NCBI GenBank assembly: GCA_002404395.1
Contig: DHJP01000044.1
Coordinates: 1-23,327 of the forward strand
Length of the DNA: 23,327 bases
DNA from: Clostridiales bacterium UBA4717
Lineage (GTDB): Bacteria; Bacillota; Clostridia; Oscillospirales; CAG-272
Reading direction: 5' to 3'
The notes under the pieces were generated by a model. It searched no databases. It worked only from the letters and a program-made list of their open reading frames with translations, and was not told the DNA's origin. Positions 7,770 through 14,805 of the stretch are shown piece by piece. How positions within the stretch are numbered: position 1 is the stretch's first letter; each line of letters opens with the position of its first letter. The position numbers and the translations under genes are program-made.

Positions 7770-9254
7770 ATGAAGTCGAATGTTTCAATGCTTTTCAAAA
7801 GCCGCGCATTTAAGCGCGGGAGCTTCAGCGCTGCATTTACCGTGATCGTCGTGGCGGCGGTGGTCGTACTGAACGTAGTGGTAGGCGCGCTGGCTTCGCA
7901 TTATTACCTTTATGTGGACATGACCTCATCGCAGGTGTTCAAAATTTCCGACGAGGGATTTGCATTGCTTGACGGAATAGATTCGGATGTCAATATAATT
8001 TTCTGTGATGAAAAGGACACGCTTGAATCAAGCTATTATAAAAAACTCGTTTATAATACCGCGCTTGAGCTTTCCGCAAAATATGAGAATTATCATATCA
8101 GTAATCTGAATATTTATAAGAACCCGGCTGCGGTCAGCAAGTATAAGACCACGCAGAACACGCGTATTACCGACCGAAGTGTTATTATTGAAAGCGGCGG
8201 TGAGTTCAGAGTGTACGATATCGGCGCGTTCTATGTTTACAGCGACAGCACCTCAAGCACCCCGTGGGCATACAACGGAGAATACAAGCTGATATCGGCA
8301 ATACTTCAGGTTACTGCCTCAGATCATCCGAAGGCATACTTTACGACCGGTCACGGCGAAACGCTTGTCGATGAGGCGTTATGGCTTTTGTTCTCCGAAG
8401 CGGGATACGAGGTCGCGACTATCGACCTTATGAATGAGGAGATCGACAAGGACGCAAGATTTGTAATTATCAACGATCCGGTATATGATTTTCAGGGAAT
8501 AAGCGCAGATACCGCCGGAAAGCGTTCCGAAATCGAGAAGATCGACGATTTTCTTGACGACTTCGGCTGCCTTATGGTGTTCGTCGATCCCGACACCGGA
8601 AAGCTTCCGGTATTGTACTCTTTCCTTGAGGAATGGGGCATTAAGTTTGACGGACGGGTCATCAAGGATTATGACAGCGCGCTGACCACCGACGGTTATT
8701 CGATCGTGGCTCAGTATGCGACGGGCGAAACAACGGGAGCCGATCTGATCAGTCCGATCACCAAGCTTGCCGCGCCGCCGAAAGCGATAGTCAAATATGC
8801 AACGCCGATCAGGCTGACCTTCACCGACAACGGCTCAAGAAATGTCTCTCCGATCCTTATGACGACCAAAAATGCGGTGCTTGCCAACGCCGATGAAGCG
8901 GATATTGACCTTGACCGCGGGCAGTTTAATCTTATGACGCTTTCAAGAGAGACGCGGTATGTGGATAATGAACCGCAGTATTCATATGTGCTTGCCGCCG
9001 GAACTACCAATTTTGCGACAAACGAGTACATCGGTCAGAAAGCGTACTCAAACGGTGATATTATATACTCGGCGATGAAGCAGATGGGCAAGGAGCGGGT
9101 GCCGGCATACCTGCCGTTCAAGCCGTTTGATGACACAGCGCTTGATATTACCGCCGATCAGGCGGTGTCGTGGACCGCAGTGATCCTGACGGTATTCCCG
9201 ATAATAGCTTTGATCATCTGTGCGGTAGTGCTGATAAGGAGAAAACACGCATGA
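7770..9254 (+). CDS. GldG-like ABC transporter auxiliary protein
   Basis: A 494-residue protein with one transmembrane helix near the N-terminus (about 19-42) and one at the C-terminus (about 470-490) ending in RRKHA, leaving a large soluble domain between. The domain resembles the ABC-type auxiliary family (PF09822, GldG), including the characteristic GHGE at 194-197 in AYFTTGHGET. The protein begins VDMTSSQVFKIS after the first helix, similar to the family's usual opening. ATG 7770 is chosen over the TTG at 7746 because a GGGGGTGGAG stretch precedes it. It ends in an ATGA overlap with the DUF4340 gene, implying coupled translation. The molecular function of the family is not established. 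Confidence 0.85.
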   Translation: MKSNVSMLFKSRAFKRGSFSAAFTVIVVAAVVVLNVVVGALASHYYLYVDMTSSQVFKISDEGFALLDGIDSDVNIIFCDEKDTLESSYYKKLVYNTALELSAKYENYHISNLNIYKNPAAVSKYKTTQNTRITDRSVIIESGGEFRVYDIGAFYVYSDSTSSTPWAYNGEYKLISAILQVTASDHPKAYFTTGHGETLVDEALWLLFSEAGYEVATIDLMNEEIDKDARFVIINDPVYDFQGISADTAGKRSEIEKIDDFLDDFGCLMVFVDPDTGKLPVLYSFLEEWGIKFDGRVIKDYDSALTTDGYSIVAQYATGETTGADLISPITKLAAPPKAIVKYATPIRLTFTDNGSRNVSPILMTTKNAVLANADEADIDLDRGQFNLMTLSRETRYVDNEPQYSYVLAAGTTNFATNEYIGQKAYSNGDIIYSAMKQMGKERVPAYLPFKPFDDTALDITADQAVSWTAVILTVFPIIALIICAVVLIRRKHA

Positions 9255-10831
9255 GCGAACCGAACAAAGAAAATAACGAAAGCGATATTTTCAGCGAGCC
9301 GAGCGCGTCAAGCGCGAAAATAACCGCGCGCACCAAGCATAAAAGCGAGGCAAAACGTCAGCTGAGAGCGCTTCTTATTGTGCTCGCTGCGGCAATCGTC
9401 GGCGCACTTCTGTACTTTTTTGTGCTGAAGCCGCTTTTGGCGGAGGCACCCGAGCCTCCGGCAGAAGAGGTAGTTTTGCTTGACGGCGAAGTGCTCGGAA
9501 GCCAGAATCGCATAATGATCATGGATTATATCAAGCGTGATCAGATCGCGTCGATAGATGTCCATAATAAGTACGGCGATTGGGGCGTATATTACGACGA
9601 GGCTGACGACGAATTTTATGTCAAGGACGCTAAGGGGGCGGCGTATGACCGCGAAATGCTCCAAGAGCTGTTTAGCGCGGCGGGATACACGCTGTCCATG
9701 GAGCGAATTGCCGAATATACCGATAATTTTTCACAGTTCGGACTTTCGGAGCTTGATGCGCCGGCGTGGTATGTGATTTCCGACCGCGAGGGCAACTCGC
9801 ACAAGCTGTATATAGGCGATCCGATTCCGTCAAATGCCGGGTATTACGTCAGATATGACGGCAGAGACGCAGTGTATGTGCTTGACCAGACGATCGAAAA
9901 AACATTGCTTGCGCCGATAGAAGCGCTTATCTCGCCGCTGCTTGCCGTTCCGGTTTCGACTTCGACCTATTTTCAGATCACGAATATGTATCTGCTTCGC
10001 AACAATGAACTTGTCGTGGCAATGCAGTATCTGAGCGACGAGGAACGCAAACAGAGCGGTACCAGCGCGATCCACAAGTTCCTGTATCCTGAGCAGTATG
10101 TCCCGAACGATTCAAAGTATCTTTCCATGTTCGAGAAATTTACCGATTACGAGGGTATGTCGACGCTTGTGTTCAAGCCCACAGCCGCAGAGCTTGCCGA
10201 TTACGGACTTGATAAACCCGAGTTTGACCTATATTTTGAGTTCTCGGGCGTGCCTACCAACATTATTTTCAGCGCAAAGAACGATAACGGCAATTATTAT
10301 GCGTATTCGCCCTTGTTTGATATAATTACCGAGGTCGAAGCCGCAAACGCCGAGTTTCTTGAGTGGACGCTCATTGATTGGATCGAACGTCCGCTGTTCT
10401 TAGTCAACATAAATACTGTTCGGAGCATATCGGTCGATACGGCTGAGCATAGCTATGAGTTTGTGCTTGAATCGGAAAACGAAACGCTTAAGAACGTCAG
10501 GGAAACGGTCAGCGGAAAAGCGGTTGACGTCGAACTGTTCCGCAAGTTCTATCAGACCATCCTGATGACCGAGCTTCAGGATTATACCGGACTTGACAGA
10601 TCCGAACTTGACGCGCTGAAAGAGGCGGGTGCGTATATGACACTGAAGATCCGCACCTCGGACGAACGTGTGCGCGAATTCTGCTTCTATCCGTACGAAA
10701 CGCGCCGCTCGTTCTATACGGTAAACGGAGACGGCGAGTTCTATATCCTCCGCGACCGCATGAATAAAATAGTAAGCGATGCCGGAAAAGTGCTCTCGGG
10801 CGAAGATATCGTTCCGGATGCAAATCAATAA
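9251..10831 (+). CDS. DUF4340 domain-containing membrane-anchored protein
   Basis: A 526-residue protein with a short polar N-terminus, one transmembrane helix (about 40-59), and a long extracytoplasmic region. The pattern of repeated DUF4340-like units is visible: early segment with WGVYYDEADDEFYVKDAKG, then FGLSELDAPAWYVISD with KLYIGDPIPSNAGYYVR, and later YGLDKPEFDLYFEFSG. DUF4340 proteins occur next to GldF/GldG genes in many Clostridia and other phyla. The start ATG overlaps the upstream stop by 4 nt and has AGGAG at about 9 nt. It is probably an accessory partner of the ABC complex on the outer face of the membrane. Function unknown. Confidence 0.82.
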   Translation: MSEPNKENNESDIFSEPSASSAKITARTKHKSEAKRQLRALLIVLAAAIVGALLYFFVLKPLLAEAPEPPAEEVVLLDGEVLGSQNRIMIMDYIKRDQIASIDVHNKYGDWGVYYDEADDEFYVKDAKGAAYDREMLQELFSAAGYTLSMERIAEYTDNFSQFGLSELDAPAWYVISDREGNSHKLYIGDPIPSNAGYYVRYDGRDAVYVLDQTIEKTLLAPIEALISPLLAVPVSTSTYFQITNMYLLRNNELVVAMQYLSDEERKQSGTSAIHKFLYPEQYVPNDSKYLSMFEKFTDYEGMSTLVFKPTAAELADYGLDKPEFDLYFEFSGVPTNIIFSAKNDNGNYYAYSPLFDIITEVEAANAEFLEWTLIDWIERPLFLVNINTVRSISVDTAEHSYEFVLESENETLKNVRETVSGKAVDVELFRKFYQTILMTELQDYTGLDRSELDALKEAGAYMTLKIRTSDERVREFCFYPYETRRSFYTVNGDGEFYILRDRMNKIVSDAGKVLSGEDIVPDANQ

Positions 10832-10873
10832 TCGCGGGAGCGATACTCACGGACGGTTTTCCGCCTGATAAAT

Positions 10874-10922
10874 TAAAAGCTGCACCCTCAGAAGCGCTGA
10901 TGCTTTGAAGGTGCAGCTTTTA
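10874..10922. terminator. Terminator after the ABC operon
   Basis: A perfect 13-bp stem pairs 10874-10886 with 10910-10922 (TAAAAGCTGCACC and its complement), with A and T tracts built into the outer stem. It closes the plus-strand ABC operon and could also act on minus-strand transcripts. Confidence 0.88.
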
Positions 10923-10940
10923 TTGCGGCAACAAAGCTTT

Positions 10941-11048
10941 TCAGCTGCGTTTGACTTGCAGCTTAAAGAGCCTGTAAGGCACGTTTTGACCCCAATTCTT
11001 TGACTTCCTGCCGCCCGGTCCGGTGTTGAAGGGGGTGTAAAAACTCAT
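10941..11048 (-). CDS. Possible 35-residue ORF between two terminators
   Basis: A minus-strand ATG at 11048 opens a 35-codon frame ending at TGA 10941-10943. The product is basic and Gly/Asn-rich, with GPGGRKSKNWGQNVPYRLF in the middle and QVKRS at the end. The ATG lies in the loop region of the 11028-11070 hairpin, and the nearest SD-like run (GGGGG) is about 14 nt away, so translation from this start would be poor unless the hairpin opens. It resembles no protein I recognise. Chance ORFs of this size are common, so it is listed as a candidate only. Confidence 0.2.
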   Translation of the reverse strand: MSFYTPFNTGPGGRKSKNWGQNVPYRLFKLQVKRS

Positions 11049-11070
11049 CTTGAGTTTTTGCACCCCCTTC
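11028..11070. terminator. Hairpin terminator after the solute-binding protein gene
   Basis: A perfect 10-bp GC-rich stem (GAAGGGGGTG, 11028-11037, with CACCCCCTTC, 11061-11070) continues inward as an A/T stem. It lies 9 bp past the stop of the minus-strand solute-binding protein gene and probably ends that transcript. It lacks a clean T-run on the minus strand, so efficiency is uncertain. Between it and the 10922 terminator lie about 105 bp holding only the candidate ORF at 10941-11048. Confidence 0.65.
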
Positions 11071-11078
11071 TTCTGCAA

Positions 11079-11867
11079 TTATTTTGTTACTATTACGTGT
11101 TCAAGCGTGAGGATCGGGTCGGTCGACATGATCTCCTCAACGTTGACCGCGTTTGCAATATCGTACGATCCGAGCGCAAAATCGCAAAGCCCGCCGCGAA
11201 GCGCTTCGTTGATCATCGTTGCCGAAATGTCGGCGACCATATATCCGCAGCCGAGCTGCTTGCAAAGCTCGTAAATGTACGCAGGCTCAACGCCGTCAAG
11301 CGTGTCCGAATCGGTCTTGACCGCGAAAGGCGCAAGTCCCGAGCTGAGCGCGATCGTAAAGGTGCCGTTGCTGTCGTCGGGAGCGGTTGAAAAGTCGAAT
11401 TTTTCTCCGCTGTCGTTCACGTATGCGTCGATTATGCGGTCAAGCGTGCCGTTTTCCTTAAGCGCGGCGATCGCTTTGTTAAGCATGATTATATAGACCT
11501 TCTTGCTTTTCAGCGCGTTGAACACAAGCTCTGATTCGTCAAGCACTTCGTCAAGCACCTTGAGCGAGGTGTCGTTTGCCGCAAGCTTTTTTGCGCTGTA
11601 GTTGTCGGTGATCACGCAATCGACCGCACCGAGCGCGAGCGCTGTGTTAAGCTCGTCGGAGCCTGAGTAGGGGATCAACTCACAGCCGTTTTTGACAAAG
11701 CTTTTCGCGGTCTCATATGCGGCAGTCCCCCGTATTGCTCCGATCTTTTTATTTTTTAAGTCGGCAGACGAGGATATCCCCGAACCGTTTCCCGAGCAGG
11801 CGGAAAACGCCGCGAATACGAAAAGCAGTGCAAGACAAAGTAATAATGAGGTTGTACGCTTTTTCAT
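11079..11867 (-). CDS. Circularly permuted family-3 solute-binding lipoprotein
   Basis: A 262-residue secreted lipoprotein: positively charged MKKR start, hydrophobic segment, and lipobox FSAC with the lipidated Cys at C24. The rest matches the two lobes of periplasmic binding protein family 3 in swapped order. Residues 36-150 correspond to the part normally second (DLKNKKIGAIRGT, ALGAVDCVITDN, ALKENGTLDRIIDAYV). Residues 169-262 correspond to the part normally first (GTFTIALSSGLAPFAV, IYELCKQLG, STDP, VIVTK). ATG 11867 is chosen over ATG 11879 because GGGAA then lies 5 nt upstream. It follows cysS in the same direction after 89 bp. No permease or ATPase partner is adjacent. The ligand may be an amino acid such as cyst(e)ine, inferred from context only. 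Confidence 0.8.
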   Translation of the reverse strand: MKKRTTSLLLCLALLFVFAAFSACSGNGSGISSSADLKNKKIGAIRGTAAYETAKSFVKNGCELIPYSGSDELNTALALGAVDCVITDNYSAKKLAANDTSLKVLDEVLDESELVFNALKSKKVYIIMLNKAIAALKENGTLDRIIDAYVNDSGEKFDFSTAPDDSNGTFTIALSSGLAPFAVKTDSDTLDGVEPAYIYELCKQLGCGYMVADISATMINEALRGGLCDFALGSYDIANAVNVEEIMSTDPILTLEHVIVTK

Positions 11868-11879
11868 TTGAGTTCCCAT

Positions 11880-11924
11880 GCCGCCGCAGGCGGCGCATTT
11901 TTATCCGAAAGCGCAGAGCGCTTT
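11880..11924. repeat. Two short perfect hairpins between cysS and the binding-protein gene
   Basis: GCCGCC/GGCGGC (11880-11885 with 11889-11894, 3-nt loop) and AAAGCGC/GCGCTTT (11908-11914 with 11918-11924, 3-nt loop) lie in the 89-bp gap. Neither is followed by a U-run on the minus strand, so read-through from cysS is likely. The first directly precedes the ribosome binding site of the binding-protein gene and might affect its translation or act as an RNA-processing barrier. Confidence 0.4.
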
Positions 11925-11956
11925 TCCGTTTGATATTTGAAGTTTTAATATTCCGC

Positions 11957-13357
11957 TTATTTCGTAAGCTTGAATTTGGTGCCGTTCGGCGTGTCCTCAA
12001 GCACGACGCCCGCTTCGAGCAGCTCGGCGCGGATGCGGTCTGCTTCGGCGTAATTTTTCGCTTTCTTCGCGGCGGTACGCTCGGCGATCTTGGCTTCGAT
12101 CTTTGCGATAAGCTCGGAGTCGTCGGCTCCGCTCTCGCGCGCAAATCCCATAAGCTCGCAAAGCTCGCAAAGCAGTTTGTATGCGTATTCCACGCTTGCG
12201 CGCTCTGCCTTTTGCTCATTCACATATGAGTTGAGGTCGCGCACCAGATCAAACATTACCGAAATAGCGTCGGCGGTGTTCAGATCGTCGTCCATCTTTT
12301 CGATGAATTCGGCACGGCGCGCATCGACCTGCGCTTTGATGCTCGGATCAAGCGTATCGCCTTGCGCGGTCTGTAAGTAAAATTCCGCTGAGTCGAGCGC
12401 GTTGAAGATGCGCTCAAGCGCGGTCTTTGACTGTTCGATTATGTCCTTTGAGAAGTTGATCGGACTGCGGTAGTGCGCGCTCAGAATGAAGAAGCGCACC
12501 GGCATATAACCGTATTCGGCTGCGATCTCTCTTACCGTAAAGAAGTTGTTCGCCGACTTCGACATTTTCTTGTTGTCGATGTTGATGTATCCGTTGTGCA
12601 TCCAGCGAGCGGCAAAGGGCTTGCCGGTAGCCGCTTCGGACTGTGCGATCTCATTTTCGTGGTGCGGGAAGGTCAGATCCTGTCCGCCGCAGTGGAAGTC
12701 GATCGATTCGCCGAGATATTTAAGCACCATTGCCGAACATTCAATGTGCCAGCCGGGTCTGCCCTTGCCCCACGGACTGTCCCAGCTCGGTTCGCCCGGC
12801 TTTGCCGCCTTCCAGAGCGTAAAGTCGAGCGGATCTTCCTTTTGTACGCCTACTTCGATCCGCGCGCCGGCTTCAAGCTCGTCGATCGGCATGTGTGAGA
12901 GCTTGCCGTACTCCTTGAAAGCGCGGGTGCGGTAGTATACGTCTCCGCCGACCGGATATGCGTAGCCCTTTTCGATCAGCTTGCTTACCAGCGCGATAAT
13001 TTCGGGAATGTTTTCGGTCGCTCTCGGGTGAACCGTCGCGGCTCTGACTCCGAGCCCGCGCGCGTCGGTGAAATATTCGCCGATGTATTTTTCGGCGACC
13101 GCCGCGACCGTGGTGCCTTCCTCGTTCGCACGCTTGATCATTTTGTCGTCGATATCGGTGAAGTTCTGCACGAACTTCACGTCGTAGCCGCGGTATTCGA
13201 GATAGCGGCGCAGCATATCAAAGACTACGAAGCAGCGCGCGTTTCCGATGTGGAAAAAGTTGTATACCGTCGGCCCGCAGGCGTATATTTTTACCTTGCC
13301 GTCCTCAAGCGGCGTAAATTCTTCTTTTGTACCGGTGAGTGTGTTGTAAAATCTCAT
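11957..13357 (-). CDS. cysS: Cysteinyl-tRNA synthetase
   Basis: A 466-residue class I aminoacyl-tRNA synthetase that charges tRNA-Cys. The HIGH-type motif is HIGN (36-39) in CGPTVYNFFHIGNARC, and KMSKS is at 264-268. The zinc site is visible as C27, the Cys in WHIECSAM, and the His pair in TFPHHENE. The C-terminal half has the helical anticodon-recognition region ending in the short KFKLTK. Length matches the family. It lies 27 bp after cysE and probably shares its T-box-controlled transcript. The ribosome binding site is weak (GCGGA about 10 nt from ATG 13357), consistent with expression as a distal operon gene. Confidence 0.97.
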   Translation of the reverse strand: MRFYNTLTGTKEEFTPLEDGKVKIYACGPTVYNFFHIGNARCFVVFDMLRRYLEYRGYDVKFVQNFTDIDDKMIKRANEEGTTVAAVAEKYIGEYFTDARGLGVRAATVHPRATENIPEIIALVSKLIEKGYAYPVGGDVYYRTRAFKEYGKLSHMPIDELEAGARIEVGVQKEDPLDFTLWKAAKPGEPSWDSPWGKGRPGWHIECSAMVLKYLGESIDFHCGGQDLTFPHHENEIAQSEAATGKPFAARWMHNGYINIDNKKMSKSANNFFTVREIAAEYGYMPVRFFILSAHYRSPINFSKDIIEQSKTALERIFNALDSAEFYLQTAQGDTLDPSIKAQVDARRAEFIEKMDDDLNTADAISVMFDLVRDLNSYVNEQKAERASVEYAYKLLCELCELMGFARESGADDSELIAKIEAKIAERTAAKKAKNYAEADRIRAELLEAGVVLEDTPNGTKFKLTK

Positions 13358-13384
13358 AATTTTAATTTCCGCTTTCTGTATCTG

Positions 13385-14104
13385 TTATTTGTCGCTTTTA
13401 TCGGTGATTTCACTCAGCTTTTTTTCAAGCACCGCAAGCTTTGAGTTCAATCGGCAAAATTCCTGCGAGACCGGGTCGGGAATGTGAACCTGATCAAGAT
13501 CCGACTCGATCGGCAGCTTCTCACTGCCGATCCTGACCACACGCGCCGGAATGCCGACGGCGGTGCTGTTTTCGGGGATCGCCTCAAGCACGACCGCGCC
13601 CGCGGCGATCTTCGCGCCCGAGCCGACCTTGAACGGTCCGAGCACCTTTGCGCCCGAGCCGACCATGACATTGTCGCCGAGCGTGGGGTGACGCTTGCCC
13701 GTGTGCTTGCCCGTGCCGCCGAGGGTCACGCCCTGATATATCGTGCAGTTGTCGCCGATCTCGGCAGTCTCGCCGATCACAACGCCGCTGCCGTGGTCGA
13801 TGAAGAGTCCGTGCCCGATCTTTGCGCCGGGATGGATCTCAATACCGGTCAGGAAGCGTGCCGCCTGACTGACGAGCCGCGCCGAAAAATAGTGCTTTTT
13901 CTTGTATAAACCGTGCGAGAGCCGGTGCGCAAGGATCGCGTGAAAGCCCGAATAGAGCAGCGCCACTTCAATGTCTGAGGTGGCGGCAGGGTCGCGCTCA
14001 CGGATCACGCGAATATCTTCTCTGATCTCACTGCCGGTTTTTTCGGCTTTGTTCAATATGTTGCCGATCAACAGCTCGGCGTTAAGCTTTAAGTTGTCGC
14101 TCAT
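13385..14104 (-). CDS. cysE: Serine O-acetyltransferase
   Basis: A 239-residue hexapeptide-repeat acyltransferase that makes O-acetylserine from serine and acetyl-CoA, the first step of cysteine synthesis. The helical N-terminal domain ends near residue 85 (AARFLTGIEIHPGAKIGHG). The left-handed beta-helix follows with IDHGSGVVIGET (catalytic-type His H104), QGVTLGGTGKHTGKRHP (H139) and the repeat turns through GIPARVVR near 190. The C-terminal tail of about 45 residues ends in a coiled, Lys-rich segment. GGAGTGAT lies 6 nt before ATG 14104. It is preceded by a Cys-specific T-box leader and followed by cysS. Confidence 0.96.
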   Translation of the reverse strand: MSDNLKLNAELLIGNILNKAEKTGSEIREDIRVIRERDPAATSDIEVALLYSGFHAILAHRLSHGLYKKKHYFSARLVSQAARFLTGIEIHPGAKIGHGLFIDHGSGVVIGETAEIGDNCTIYQGVTLGGTGKHTGKRHPTLGDNVMVGSGAKVLGPFKVGSGAKIAAGAVVLEAIPENSTAVGIPARVVRIGSEKLPIESDLDQVHIPDPVSQEFCRLNSKLAVLEKKLSEITDKSDK

Positions 14105-14114
14105 TACCTGATCA

Positions 14115-14350
14115 CTCCGGAATAAAAAATAAACGCCGCCCTATGCAAACACATAAAGGCGGCGTGAAAAGTCGCGGTTCCACTTTGATTTGTAGCTTTG
14201 ATTCCTTAACGCGGAAAACGTGCGGATATTCGGTCCGCCGGCTCGCGGGAGCACAGCCCGAGCACTCCGGACGCGCTTACAGCCGCGGCGCGCCTCTCTG
14301 AAACGGAGCTTTTGTCGGATTCTTACCGGTCGTTGCCTTTACTATTGTTA
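14115..14350 (-). ncRNA. T-box riboswitch (tRNA-Cys) controlling cysE-cysS
   Basis: On the minus strand the conserved T-box sequence TGGAACCGCG lies at 14182-14173. It is followed by an intrinsic terminator: ACGCCGCC/GGCGGCGT (14133-14140 with 14158-14165), then a T-rich tract. Upstream, Stem I can be drawn: CTCCG pairs with CGGAG and TCCGA with the following TCGG, and the 3' side of the internal loop between them reads UGC (14264-14262), a cysteine codon. An AGAGAGG segment and a GCUG motif sit toward the Stem I apex as expected. Uncharged tRNA-Cys should bind the UGC and the T-box bulge, disrupt the terminator and turn on cysteine synthesis and tRNA charging. Confidence 0.93.
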
Positions 14351-14356
14351 TTACCA

Positions 14357-14385
14357 ATTATATTACATTCGCCTTGTTTTGTAAA
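14357..14385 (-). promoter_or_regulatory. Promoter of the T-box-cysE-cysS unit
   Basis: On the minus strand TTTACA (14385-14380) and TATAAT (14362-14357) are separated by 17 nt. The start site would fall near 14350, giving a leader of about 245 nt that contains the T-box. It is divergent from the surface-protein promoter. Confidence 0.82.
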
Positions 14386-14423
14386 CACCTTTTACAAAAA
14401 ATTCAAAAATATCTCGCCGAGTG

Positions 14424-14452
14424 TTGACAAGCCGGTGATTATATGGTAAAAT
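14424..14452 (+). promoter_or_regulatory. Promoter of the giant surface-protein gene
   Basis: TTGACA (14424-14429) and TAAAAT (14447-14452) are separated by 17 nt. Transcription should begin near 14459, about 350 nt before the start codon. It is back-to-back with the cysE promoter about 40 bp away. Confidence 0.82.
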
Positions 14453-14565
14453 TTTACTGTAACAGCAGTTGCAATATCGACTGCATATTTTTGTTCCGAC
14501 TCGGCGTGTCGGAGGGCGTCTTTCATAAAAAAATTTAAATTTTATGTAAAAAGGACTTGACAGAC

Positions 14566-14637
<72 letters not shown>

Positions 14638-14690
14638 GTCTGTCTTTTTGGCGTTGCTGTAAATATTGCTATATACGATTGCATAATTAT

Positions 14691-14741
14691 ACGTCGGAGT
14701 GTGCGGAGAGTTTGAGATCCCCGCCGCTCCGGCGTTTTTTG
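14691..14741 (+). terminator. Intrinsic terminator-like hairpin inside the leader
   Basis: A 9-bp stem (14691-14699 with 14728-14736, one G-U) is followed by six T (14736-14741). An alternative short hairpin CGCCG/CGGCG (14723-14727 with 14731-14735) abuts the same T-run. It lies about 65 nt before the surface-protein start codon, so it would prevent expression unless bypassed. Confidence 0.65.
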
Positions 14742-14805
14742 CGTTGTCACGGTCAGTGTGTGTAATTTATTGCAGATACATAAATTCTGAAAGGAGCATG
14801 AAGAA

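Noticed and set aside
11880..11924. Hairpins between cysS and the binding-protein gene as a terminator
   Set aside because: Neither has a U-run on the minus strand, so they are listed as hairpins only.
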